Shown here piece after piece: positions 8,610-16,923 of a DNA stretch of 64,000 nt. The notes under the pieces were generated by a model. It saw only the letters and a list, made by a program, of their open reading frames with translations. It had not been told where the DNA came from and made no database searches. The first letter of the stretch is position 1. Each line of letters starts with the position of its first letter. This DNA comes from Eutrophocola sp049446715 (GTDB lineage Bacteria; Pseudomonadota; Gammaproteobacteria; Pseudomonadales; Pseudohongiellaceae): NCBI GenBank assembly GCA_049446715.1, contig JBMTQX010000003.1:33756-97755 (forward strand), read 5' to 3'. A program made the position numbers and the translations under genes.

Positions 8610-9513
8610 ACGGTTAGCCAGATATTACGGGCGATCTTTGGGCCTTTGTCAGGGTCGCTTTCCTCAAATGCCCTGGCAGCGGGAAGCCATTCCTCAAAGC
8701 GGACTTCCGGCAGCTCGGTGCTGATGACACCGGTCAGGAAATCCCGGCCCAGGAACGGACTGTTCAGTACTGCGATGATCGAAGCGCCGGGATGGCATAG
8801 TTTTGGTATTCGTCTCACGACAGTCTTCTAGTCATGCTCGGCATCAAAACTGCGTTTTTGCCGCGACGGCGGGTCGATGATGATCAGGTCCTAGCGGTCA
8901 TGTTGTTTCACCTTGCCCCAGGATTTAAACAGGTTGTGCGGTACGTTTTGGATACGCGCCGTGTCCTGCCCGTTGAGTTGGTGATTGCGCACACCGCTCG
9001 GCCTGGCCATGTCGACGTTGGTCACACTGGCAGCGCCATCGGCCAGGGCAGCCACTGAAGGGCGCAGGTCTCGGCGAACAGGTTTAGCACGACTTTGTCT
9101 TCGCTGTGGGCCAGCAACCATTGCCGCAGTGGCCCCATATCGAGAAACAGGCCGGTATTCTGGCGCCGCACTGGATTCACTTCAAAACGCAGACCATTGG
9201 CCTGCACAATGACCCGGCCTGGTTCGGCACCGTCCAGGGTTTCGGCCGGAGACTGGTCCAGGTAGCGGTGCTGTAGCACGACCGACTGCGCCTGCTTGTG
9301 GACATCGGCAGCCAGAATGTCGGCGAGAAGGGCTTCGGGATTGTCCGGCGCCAGTCAGGCCGACACGAGTACAACCGGGCCGAACCAGTCCACGCACAGG
9401 TGTTCGTAACCTGGGTAGTAATGACCACGGCCATGAAAAACACGGCAGGCATCCGTCTGGATGTTCGCGAAAAAGTCTGTGAGCTTGCCGGAGAGCGGGT
9501 TAGGCGTTGTCAT
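8606..9513 (-). pseudogene. Class I SAM-dependent (RlmI-like) methyltransferase, broken
   Basis: Minus-strand remnant of a methyltransferase of the rRNA-methylase-like class. Recognisable pieces in order: FHGRGHYYPGYEHLCVDWF (N-terminal), NGLRFEVNPVRRQNTGLFLD (SAM fold entry), KVVLNLFAETCA (motif I), SVTNVDMARPSGVRNHQLNG, LIIIDPPSRQKRSFDAEHD (motif IV DPP) and the C-terminal CHPGASIIAVLNSP. The frame is interrupted by an in-frame TGA after VVLVSA (near 9360), a frameshift near 9070, and two TAG codons near 8890 and 8830. The original start (MTTPNPLSG, about 9513) overlaps the end of queH. Multiple independent lesions argue for true decay and not a single sequencing error. Confidence 0.8.
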
Positions 9514-10159
9514 CCGCGCTGTAGTATTGCACGCCGATGCGAATGCGGTCGCGTCCCTGGGCGAGACGGTGGGCGTTGGTGTCACGCAGGGAATACACGC
9601 AGCCGCAGTATTCCTGCTGGTAGAAGCCCTCGCGCTTGCTGATCTCGATCATGCGCTGGGAACCGCCGCCCTTGCGCCAGTTGTAGTCCCAGTACTGCAT
9701 CCCCTCGTAGCGGGAGGCGGCGCGTATGCCGCAGTCATTGATCTGCGCCATGTTCTTCCAGCGCGAAATCCCCAGTGACGAGGAAATCACCGGAAAGCCG
9801 TGCTCCTGGGCATACAGGGCAGTGCGTTCAAAACGCATGTCGAAACACTTCGTGCAGCGTTCGCCGCGTTCGGGTTCATTTTCAAACCCCTTGATGCGTT
9901 CGAACCAATTGTCGGTGTCGTAGTCGGCATCGATGAACTCGATGCCGTGCTTTTCCGCAAAGGCGATGTTTTCCTGCTTGCGCAGTTCGTATTCGCGCTT
10001 GGGATGGATGTTCGGGTTGTAGAAGAAGATGCTGTAGTTGATGCCTGAGGCATGAATCGCTTCCATGACTTCCCCGGAACAGGGCGCGCAACAGGAATGC
10101 AGCAGCAGCTTGTCAGCGCCGTCGGGCAGTTCGAGTTTGGGGCGGTCCTGTGGGGTCAT
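9500..10159 (-). CDS. queH: Epoxyqueuosine reductase QueH
   Basis: QueH (formerly DUF208), 219 aa, cytoplasmic, converts epoxyqueuosine to queuosine in tRNA as the non-cobalamin alternative to QueG. The conserved cysteines are present: SCCAPCSG (C23, C24, C27), CTKCFDMR in the middle and QQEYCGCVYS near the end; these bind the Fe-S and metal centre in the family. FYNPNIHPKREYELRK is also a family hallmark. The start ATG is at 10159. The broken methyltransferase gene begins within its last codons. Confidence 0.95.
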   Translation of the reverse strand: MTPQDRPKLELPDGADKLLLHSCCAPCSGEVMEAIHASGINYSIFFYNPNIHPKREYELRKQENIAFAEKHGIEFIDADYDTDNWFERIKGFENEPERGERCTKCFDMRFERTALYAQEHGFPVISSSLGISRWKNMAQINDCGIRAASRYEGMQYWDYNWRKGGGSQRMIEISKREGFYQQEYCGCVYSLRDTNAHRLAQGRDRIRIGVQYYSADDNA

Positions 10160-10407
10160 GGTTTTCCTGTCTCAGCGGGTGGCTACACTACCATAATCCC
10201 GGCAGGTATTCAGCCGGTGCTGGAAGGAGCATGATTGTACGTGAGACCGCCTGGTGGCCAGCATACTGCGTGCCAAGCCATATATTCTGGCGAGCAGCGG
10301 CGGGCCATTGTTGAGCTGCCGTGCCAGGGACAGGGCATAGAACTGTTCGCGAACCTTGTCGGTTCTGCCGACCCCGTCAACGCCATATTGCTGGCAAACC
10401 TCCTTCT

Positions 10408-10729
10408 CAATTTGGCATTGCCGAATTCATGTTCTTGCCGGACGACAACAGTGACATGGCCGGCGCCCGCATCACGTTTGAACCGGGTTCACGCACTTCC
10501 TGGCATAGTCACCTGGCCGAGCAGTACCTGATCATCACCTCCGGCATGGGCTGAAGCCAAAAGGTTGGTGAAGGCCGGTGATGCGGTCTGGACACCGCCC
10601 GGTGTTTTCCACTGGCACGGCGCCACGACCGAGCAGACCATGACGCATATTGCCGTCTGGCAGTTCGTTGATGGCAGTGGTGGGGAGTTTGGCCCGCTGG
10701 TGACGGACGCAGAATACCTCGGCGATTGA
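10408..10729 (+). pseudogene. Cupin domain protein, broken
   Basis: Remnant of a single-domain cupin. The first part, FGIAEFMFLPDDNSDMAGAR through GSRTSWHSHLAEQYLIITSG, carries the metal-binding His pattern of motif 1. An in-frame TGA (10552-10554) then a shift of frame near 10570 precede the second part, KAGDAVWTPPGVFHWHGATT with motif 2, ending at the TGA 10727-10729. Upstream to 10160 no N-terminus can be recognised. This resembles the small cupins related to carboxymuconolactone decarboxylases. Confidence 0.7.
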
Positions 10730-10779
10730 TGCCTTGGCAGCAGGCCGACTTAAGCGCGAGTCGGCCTGCCAGGGACACA

Positions 10780-11382
10780 TTACCAGCCTTCGTCCATTGG
10801 CTGGTTCGGGTCGGCGGTGATGTTCAGAACCGCGCAGTGATGGTAGGTAAAGCCGCCTTCACGAAAACCCGGATGCTCTTCCATGAACTGCACGACCTGT
10901 AGGAAACAGCCTTCACAGTCGATATTGGGGATTCGTACTTCCGTTTGCCGGGGGCCGGTGCGGCGTTCCTGGTTTTCCCAGAGGCCATCGATAAGCACCG
11001 GCGGCTGCGGATTTTCGTCGATCACGAAATAATCGGAACGCGGACCGTTTTCGGTATCTTTCATTACGGGTGTGGCATCGGCCGGCAGCCAGTTGATGCG
11101 GCGCGCCAGGGAGACCCGCCAGTGACCCGGGTGGAAAATGGTTTCCTCGATGGCCACCCGCAGCATGCTACCGCCGGTAACATCCGTCACGGCACCGGTA
11201 CGGGTGCCGCCATCCGCCAGCGTACCGCCGCATGGCGCCATTTTCTGCGGATCGCCGCGGTCATCTTCCTCGATCCAGGAAGCGGGGCTGACCAGCTTGA
11301 AGTGAGCCTGGGCGCTGACAGCTACGAGGGCACAGGCTGCGGCCAGTAAATGAAGGGCGGGTTTGTTGGGTCTGCGTGGCAT
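10780..11382 (-). CDS. LPMO-like secreted protein (SCE4755-type family)
   Basis: Secreted protein of 200 aa. The start at 11382 is chosen because GGGGAATCC precedes the ATG and a clean Sec signal follows (HLLAAACALVAVSAQA). Cleavage after AQA (residue 26) would leave His27 as the mature N-terminus, as in copper-dependent lytic polysaccharide monooxygenases, where the N-terminal amine and His form the histidine brace. Near the C-terminus FTYHHCAVLNI gives candidate second ligands H181/H182, and paired Cys residues (PCGGTL, IDCEGC) could form disulfides. I recall a family named 'SCE4755 polysaccharide monooxygenase-like'; membership is by memory of these motifs. Substrate unknown. Confidence 0.8.
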   Translation of the reverse strand: MPRRPNKPALHLLAAACALVAVSAQAHFKLVSPASWIEEDDRGDPQKMAPCGGTLADGGTRTGAVTDVTGGSMLRVAIEETIFHPGHWRVSLARRINWLPADATPVMKDTENGPRSDYFVIDENPQPPVLIDGLWENQERRTGPRQTEVRIPNIDCEGCFLQVVQFMEEHPGFREGGFTYHHCAVLNITADPNQPMDEGW

Positions 11383-11416
11383 AGGATTCCCCTGACAAGG
11401 ATGCTGGCTACTGGTC

Positions 11417-12067
11417 TTAACGACGGTTGTTGAATGCCTGCACCAGGCACTGGTGTTTGGCTTCCGGGCTTGATCGGGTGAAACAGGGACTGCCGGCAAA
11501 CGCCGGTTTGCCCTGTAACTGTCCCATCATGTTGGTAATCGTAGCATTGATGGCATCGTATTCCGCCAGTTCAGTTTCGGCAGCGGCCGCACGGGCTTTC
11601 TCGCGGCTGTTGTATTCAGCCATGCGCTGCGAGACGGCCTGCCTGGTTTCTTCCAGCTCGGCGCGACGTTCGTTCAGTGCCGCCTGGGTAGTTTTGAGTT
11701 CAGCCTCCTGGCGCTCACAGTGCCGCAACTGCTGCTCGGTGTAGGAACCGCCCTTGCAAGCGTCGTTGAAGGCATCAACGGCCTCGTTGTGCTTGTCTAG
11801 ATCACTCTGGTAGCGGCGGTTATCGCGCTCCCGGTTGATATCCTGCAACTCCCGCGCAAACTGATCCCGGCCGGCAAGACTGCGCTTGACGCGGGATTCC
11901 GCGGCGCGGGCCTGGCCCATCACTTCGCCGAGTTCCACGAGCAGTCTTGACGTGGGATAGCCCTCGTATTGCGCACTGGCGAGGATCGGCACGGCAGTCG
12001 CCATACAGAGCACGATCCGTTTTTTGAGCCGTGCTGGCAATTTGTTGAGCAGGGCAGGTTTTATCAC
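11417..12067 (-). CDS. Periplasmic coiled-coil protein, unknown function
   Basis: 216 aa. The N-terminus has a basic region followed by a hydrophobic stretch (IVLCMATAVPILASAQ), a probable signal peptide cleaved near residue 32. Residues about 45-170 are rich in Glu, Arg, Gln and Ala in heptad-like order (LAGRDQFARELQDINRERDN, ELKTTQAALNERRAELEETR), predicting a long coiled coil. Four Cys lie outside or at the ends of the helix. No family recognised. It lies 35 bp downstream-to-upstream of the LPMO-like gene on the same strand and could be co-transcribed with it. Confidence 0.65.
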   Translation of the reverse strand: MIKPALLNKLPARLKKRIVLCMATAVPILASAQYEGYPTSRLLVELGEVMGQARAAESRVKRSLAGRDQFARELQDINRERDNRRYQSDLDKHNEAVDAFNDACKGGSYTEQQLRHCERQEAELKTTQAALNERRAELEETRQAVSQRMAEYNSREKARAAAAETELAEYDAINATITNMMGQLQGKPAFAGSPCFTRSSPEAKHQCLVQAFNNRR

Positions 12068-12082
12068 GCTTTCATCACATGC

Positions 12083-12820
12083 TTATTCGTATTTGCGGCG
12101 CTCCCAGACATCCCGCAGGTAAACGCCACCGTCGGGCTGGCGAAAAAGCAGGCTGTTTTCCCGGTTGCGGGCCGAGATTTCCTCGGTCGACAGGGAGGCA
12201 TCATATTCCGATTCCCAGTGTTCACGGCGAAACGGTAGGATCTGTGCATAAGGGGTGCCTGCCGGCAGGATACCTGTAATACCCTTGAGAAAAAAGAAAG
12301 GCATGGTGCCAGGCAGCTTGTCCTTGTCGTTGTCTACGATGCCGGAAGTGGTGATGAAGGGCAATTCGAAACGGTTGATCGGATGCATGTAGAGCGCGCT
12401 GTAGCCTTTCGGTAATTCCACGGCCCAATCAGCCCACCAGGCAAAGTGGTTTTCATGATAGCCCGGTGGAGCGACAAATTGCGGCAATGGTTCACGTTCC
12501 AGCAGAAAGTTGGGATGGCCCTCGTCCAGTACACGCGCCCTGATCCTGCCTGCCTCCTCGAAAAACTCGATGTCGCATGGTGTCTTGTAGGTATAGCCGC
12601 TGCCCATGACATCGAACACGGCCGGGCAGGCTTTCCAGGTGGGAATCTTGCCGCCGATATCGGGCATTTCCGCATGCTGGCCTGTGGCGGGGTCCCGGGC
12701 AAAACGATCGGCCTGCCGGTACCACTCGGGGATGGTCTTGCGGATCGGTTCCGGTCGCGATGCACTGTTCTCATCGAGCCAGGGGCGGTTGGCGACAAAG
12801 CGTATTTTTTTCGTGTCCAT
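12083..12820 (-). CDS. Phage-like protein of unknown function, copy 2 (DUF6065-like?)
   Basis: 245 aa, cytoplasmic (no signal). Key stretches are TWKACPAVFDVMGSGYTYKT, PCDIEFFEEAGRI, KGYSALYMHPINRFELPF and GTPYAQILPFRREHW. As I recall, this pattern (a protein that 'fits' a membrane-less beta-rich fold with P..F..GY..KTPCDIEF) is found in proteins of unknown function in T4-like marine phages and some bacteria; the DUF6065 name is a guess. It is the second of two tandem paralogues separated by only 8 bp and ends with the same VWERRKY tail. No other phage gene is nearby. Confidence 0.7.
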   Translation of the reverse strand: MDTKKIRFVANRPWLDENSASRPEPIRKTIPEWYRQADRFARDPATGQHAEMPDIGGKIPTWKACPAVFDVMGSGYTYKTPCDIEFFEEAGRIRARVLDEGHPNFLLEREPLPQFVAPPGYHENHFAWWADWAVELPKGYSALYMHPINRFELPFITTSGIVDNDKDKLPGTMPFFFLKGITGILPAGTPYAQILPFRREHWESEYDASLSTEEISARNRENSLLFRQPDGGVYLRDVWERRKYE

Positions 12821-12828
12821 GTGGCTGC

Positions 12829-13569
12829 CTACTGGTACTTCCGCCGTTCCCAGACATCCCTGACATACACGCCGCCATCGGGCTGACGGTACCTGGCGCT
12901 GTTGGCCCGATTCTTGGCGCTCATGGCCGGCTGGTCCAGTGAGACATCCACTTCCGACTGCCAGTGTTCCCGCACAAACGGAAAAATCTGCGCATAAGGG
13001 GTGCCGGCAGGCAATACGCCCGTGACGTCCTGGCGAAAGAAGAACGGCATCGTGCCGGGCAGCTTGACGTGGTCGTTATCGACAATACCGCCCATGGTGA
13101 GAAAGGGCAGGTCAAACCGGTTCATGGGCTGGGTGTAGAGTGCGCTGTAGCCTTCGGGCAATTCCACGGTCCAGTCGGGCCACCAGGCAAAGTGCTTGGC
13201 GTGATAACCCTGCGGCACAGCGAATCGGTCCAGTGGCATGCGGTCGAAAAGAAAATTCTGGTGTTGGGCGTCCAGCACTTTGGCCTGGATAGTGCCGTCC
13301 TTGTCGAGAAAAAACTCGATGTCACAGGGCGTGCGGTAGGTATAACCGCTGCCCATGACATCGTAGAGTGCCGGGCAGGCTTTCCAGGTCGGCATCTTGC
13401 CGCCATTGTCCGGCAATTGCAGGTGCTCCCCGGTTGCCGGGTCCCTGGCATAGCGGTCAGCCTTGCGGTACCAGTCCGGAATGGTTTTCAGGATGGGGGC
13501 CGGACGTGATGCGCTGTCTTCCTCCAGCCAGGGCCGGTTGGCCACAAATCTGATTTTTTTGGTGTCCAC
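12829..13569 (-). CDS. Phage-like protein of unknown function, copy 1 (DUF6065-like?)
   Basis: 246 aa if started at the GTG at 13569. The longer open frame upstream (to 13719) is not used because the downstream paralogue begins with the same DTKKIRFVANRPWL sequence directly after its initiator. The two proteins align end to end with no large gaps, so they came from a tandem duplication. Shared motifs: GSGYTYRTPCDIEFF, EGYSALYTQPMNRFDLPF, LPGTMPFFF, GTPYAQIFPF. Function unknown; it may be a domesticated phage gene. Neighbouring copy 2 follows 8 bp after its stop. Confidence 0.7.
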   Translation of the reverse strand: MDTKKIRFVANRPWLEEDSASRPAPILKTIPDWYRKADRYARDPATGEHLQLPDNGGKMPTWKACPALYDVMGSGYTYRTPCDIEFFLDKDGTIQAKVLDAQHQNFLFDRMPLDRFAVPQGYHAKHFAWWPDWTVELPEGYSALYTQPMNRFDLPFLTMGGIVDNDHVKLPGTMPFFFRQDVTGVLPAGTPYAQIFPFVREHWQSEVDVSLDQPAMSAKNRANSARYRQPDGGVYVRDVWERRKYQ

Positions 13570-13970
13570 GCCTGTTCCGTATCGTGCCTGTTTTTCAATA
13601 GCAGCCAGCAAGAATAAACGTCGTGAACCTGAGCGTCCAGTCAGGACTGCCACAGTACTCTCAGGCACAACAGGAGCCTCAGGCCAGGCGGCGGGAAAGT
13701 CCGGAAAAAAGCATGCCAAAGCCCTTTAAAAAGCACTGCTGCAACAGGGAAAAAATTGTTTCGCGAGTCGCTGAAACCGCTCTCTATTCGGAGGCATGCG
13801 GCCCTATAATCCGCGCCGCCCGGATATTCCGGTCCCAGGGTGGCAGCCCCGTATTCGTCTCTGATGTTGTGCCAGCTAGCGCACACAGGAGCGTAGGAGA
13901 AACTGCGGTTTTTTCGGGTCTTATCCAAGGCCATGCGCCCCGTAACAGTTAACTTACTATAGGTAACAAC
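13570..13970. other. Intergenic region upstream of pal
   Basis: About 400 bases without a supported gene between the phage-like pair and pal. A TATAAT hexamer at 13805-13810 could be a -10 box reading toward pal, but no convincing -35 lies 16-18 bp before it. Nothing else recognised. Confidence 0.4.
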
Positions 13971-14486
13971 ATGACCATCTTAGATTTATACAGGAAGGGC
14001 AGCCTGGCTATTTCTGCCTTGACGTTGGTTTTACTGGCCGGTTGCAGCTCCAGCGATACCGATATGGCCCAGAGCCTGACAGACACAAGCAGCACTGCGC
14101 CGGTTGAACAGGGTCCAAGCCCCCAGGCACTGGCCGAACAGCGTCGCCGTGAGCAGATGCTGACGATGACGGTGTATTACTTTGACTTCGACAAGTCCGA
14201 GCTGAAACAGGAAGCCTTCGAATCACTGCGGTATCACGCCCAGCAGTTGAAGGAAAACAGCGCCATGACAGTACGGCTGGAAGGCCATGCTGATGAACGG
14301 GGCACGCCGGAATACAACCTGGCCCTGGGTGAGCGTCGTGCCATTGCTGTTCAGCGCTTCCTGCAGGTGCAGGGTGTGGCGTCCAGCCAGCTGGAAGTGA
14401 TCAGTTACGGTGAGGAACGCCCAGTAGCCCCTGGCACCAGCGAAGCCAACTGGCGTCAGAACCGCCGTGTTGAACTGAAATACTGA
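13971..14486 (+). CDS. pal: Peptidoglycan-associated lipoprotein Pal (OmpA C-terminal domain)
   Basis: 171-aa outer-membrane lipoprotein. The signal ends in LVLLAGC (lipidated Cys about residue 25), a Ser/Thr/Gln-rich linker follows, and the OmpA/MotB peptidoglycan-binding domain spans about 65-171: TVYYFDFDKSEL, VRLEGHADERGTPEYNLALG (the Asp and Arg that hold meso-DAP) and RRVELKY at the end. It is similar to Pal, but none of tolQRAB or cpoB is beside it, so it stands alone with its own terminator. It may be a Pal paralogue in place of the Tol-Pal subunit. Confidence 0.88.
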   Translation: MTILDLYRKGSLAISALTLVLLAGCSSSDTDMAQSLTDTSSTAPVEQGPSPQALAEQRRREQMLTMTVYYFDFDKSELKQEAFESLRYHAQQLKENSAMTVRLEGHADERGTPEYNLALGERRAIAVQRFLQVQGVASSQLEVISYGEERPVAPGTSEANWRQNRRVELKY

Positions 14487-14519
14487 TACCTCGCCTGCAA
14501 GACAAAGGCCTGAATCACA

Positions 14520-14554
14520 AAAGGCCACTCCCGCGAGGGAGTGGCCTTTTTTTT
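14520..14554 (+). terminator. Rho-independent terminator after pal
   Basis: A 12-13 bp perfect stem (AAGGCCACTCCC / GGGAGTGGCCTT) with loop GCGA, followed by a run of T residues, 33 bp after the pal stop. Confidence 0.93.
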
Positions 14555-14678
14555 GCCGGGTTAAATCTGTTGTGCGGCATCGGCCCCGGTATAGGATGCC
14601 GACATTGAGTCGGGGCGGTTATGCCGAATGTCGGCAAACGGACCTGCGGTCCTGTGCCGACCTGCAACGCTAATAACC

Positions 14679-16811
14679 CTAGCGGCCCTGTCTTGCCTGC
14701 AGCGTGATATTGGCGCGTTCGATGAGATAGGCCCGCAGGTCTTCAGCGCCTTCGGCATCCACCACGTTGGCAAAAGACACCATGCCGTTCTGGCGGCGTA
14801 TACCGTCGATGACGATGGCGCTGAACAGTTCCGGACTGGCCAGGGCTGGTGACAGCACCAGTTCCGGGAACAGGCCACGCCGGCCGACGCCCCCGGCATT
14901 GCCAGGCGTTTCATGACAGATCCAGCAGTTGGCCTGGTACAGCTGTTCACCACGGGTAATTTGTTCTGCTGAAGCCACAGACGGCGGCGGATCGAGTTCC
15001 GGCGGCGTATAGGTCAAGGCAGCCGGCAGCATGGTGTCACCACCAACCTTGAAGACCAGCAGGCGCGAATAGTCCGGGGCATAGTAGTTGCTGCTGGACC
15101 GACCCGCCACTACCGCCAGGTACTGTTCGCCATCGACGGCATAGGTGATCGGTGCTGCTACTACACCGGTATGCGTATCCTGGGACGTCCACAGTTCGCT
15201 GCCGTCTTCGGCATCGTAGGCAGCAATGCCGTTCTGGTTGCCCTTGAACACCAGGCCGCCAGCGGTGGCCAGCATACCGGCCGAGTTGCTGGGAATGCGC
15301 CAGCCTTCTTCCTGTGTCACCGGGTTCCAGGCCACCATGAACGTGCCGCGCGGCAGGTCGGACATGGCATTGGGTCCGAGTTCCGCCATGCCGGCCGCGG
15401 TATCCACACCCAGGTTGGAGGTCAGCGGATCGGGATCGAAGTTGCGGTCCTGGGCATAGGCAAAGGCACTGTTGGTGGAAGGGAGGTAAACCATGCCGGT
15501 ACCGGGATGGAAGGCCATGGGCTGCCAGTTGTGCGCGCCGCCAGGCCCGGGCTGGGTGGCAAAGGCACGACCAGTCTGGTCAAAGCGCGCTGCAGGATTC
15601 TCGATCGGTCTTCCGGTCTCCGGGTCGATGCCTTCTGCCCAGTTCACGGCAGCGAAGGGTTTGGCAGAAATGAATTCTCCGGTTGCCGCATCCAGCACAT
15701 AGAAGAAGCCGTTCTTGGGTGCCTGCATCAGTACCTTGCGGTCGGTGCCATCGATGGGCAGGGTGGCGACGATGATGGGCTGGGTAGCAGTGTAATCCCA
15801 GGTTTCACCAGGTGTGGTCTGGTAATGCCAGACGTAGGAACCGTCATCCGGGTCCAGGGCCACGATGGAGGACAGGAACAGGTTGTCGCCGCCACCGGGG
15901 CTGCGAATGGCCTGGTTCCAGGGCGAGCCGTTGCCGGTGCCGATGTACAGCAGGTCCAGTTCGGGGTCGTAGGCCATGGAATCCCAGACAGTACCGCCGC
16001 CACCCAGTGTCCACCACTCCCCGTTCCAGGTGTCTGCGGCCATGCGCATGATTTCGTTTTCAAAGCCGTCGGCCGGATTGCCCGGGACGGTGTAGAAGCG
16101 CCACAGGATCTCGCCGGTTTCGGTGTCCATGGCGGTGATGTAGCCACGCACGCCATATTCCGCACCGCCGTTGCCGATGATGACCTTGCCTTTGACGATG
16201 CGTGGTGCCCCGGTGATGGTATAGGACAGTTCCCGGGTGATCAGCGTATCGGTTTCCCAGACCTTGGTGCCGGTGGCAGCATCGATGGCAATCATGCGGC
16301 CGTCGATGGTGCCAACGTAAATCTTGCCATTCCAGGCGGCGGCGCCGCGATTGACGACGTCGCAGCAGGCACGCACGCCCCAGTCCCGCGGCACTTCGCT
16401 GTCGAACCGCCACAGCGGTTCGCCGGTAGCGGCCTCAAAGGCCAGCACGTTGCTCCAGGCGGTGGTAACGTAGATAACGCCGTCGATGACCAGCGGTGTG
16501 CTTTCCTGGCCACGGGGAATGTTGAAATCGGCAAACCAGGACAGCCCCAGTTGTCCCACATTGTCGCGGTTGATGGCAGCCAGCGGACTGTAGTGCTGTT
16601 CGTCATAGGTGCGTCCGGTAGCCATCCACTGCCCGGGTTCCTCGTCAGCAGCGACCAGGCGCGCAAAGTTGACAGCAGCAGGGCCCGTACCGGAGGCGGA
16701 ATCTGGTCCCACCGCGTCAGTTGGGGTGCTGGCCACACTGGCAGGTTCTTCCGCGGGTGAGCAGGCTGTCAGCAGACAGGCTGCGGCGATCAGTATGAGT
16801 GGTGTTTTCAA
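14679..16811 (-). CDS. PQQ-dependent quinohemoprotein alcohol dehydrogenase-type lipoprotein
   Basis: 710 aa from a TTG at 16811, preceded by GGGGAAA; the upstream ATG frames would run into the divergent DUF3604 gene. A lipoprotein signal ends LLTAC (C17). The eight-bladed PQQ propeller is shown by DWGVRACCDVVNRG with the vicinal disulfide C149-C150, repeated W-motif blades and the catalytic Asp region TPGETWDYTATQ. A C-terminal cytochrome c domain has CWICH at 629-633 and a likely axial Met in NGMVSF (M677). Such type-II enzymes oxidise alcohols or polyols in the periplasm and pass electrons to the respiratory chain. No pqq biosynthesis genes are in the window. Confidence 0.92.
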   Translation of the reverse strand: MKTPLILIAAACLLTACSPAEEPASVASTPTDAVGPDSASGTGPAAVNFARLVAADEEPGQWMATGRTYDEQHYSPLAAINRDNVGQLGLSWFADFNIPRGQESTPLVIDGVIYVTTAWSNVLAFEAATGEPLWRFDSEVPRDWGVRACCDVVNRGAAAWNGKIYVGTIDGRMIAIDAATGTKVWETDTLITRELSYTITGAPRIVKGKVIIGNGGAEYGVRGYITAMDTETGEILWRFYTVPGNPADGFENEIMRMAADTWNGEWWTLGGGGTVWDSMAYDPELDLLYIGTGNGSPWNQAIRSPGGGDNLFLSSIVALDPDDGSYVWHYQTTPGETWDYTATQPIIVATLPIDGTDRKVLMQAPKNGFFYVLDAATGEFISAKPFAAVNWAEGIDPETGRPIENPAARFDQTGRAFATQPGPGGAHNWQPMAFHPGTGMVYLPSTNSAFAYAQDRNFDPDPLTSNLGVDTAAGMAELGPNAMSDLPRGTFMVAWNPVTQEEGWRIPSNSAGMLATAGGLVFKGNQNGIAAYDAEDGSELWTSQDTHTGVVAAPITYAVDGEQYLAVVAGRSSSNYYAPDYSRLLVFKVGGDTMLPAALTYTPPELDPPPSVASAEQITRGEQLYQANCWICHETPGNAGGVGRRGLFPELVLSPALASPELFSAIVIDGIRRQNGMVSFANVVDAEGAEDLRAYLIERANITLQARQGR

Positions 16812-16923
16812 AAGCGTTTCCCCAGGTTTGTGCGGGCCGAGAATACCGCATGGTGGCAAGGCCATATACTCTGCCGGAACCGGTATACTCCTATTATCCA
16901 CACTATTTTCATAATTCAACGGC

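Noticed and set aside
13801..13830. Strong promoter at TATAAT before pal
   Set aside because: The hexamer is present, but no acceptable -35 at the right distance was seen, so it is only noted in the intergenic entry.
15171..16760. A 529-codon open frame on the plus strand opposite the PQQ dehydrogenase
   Set aside because: It is antisense to a well supported enzyme with intact motifs; composition (Gly, His, Arg rich) is typical of high-GC shadow frames and no family or signal is visible.
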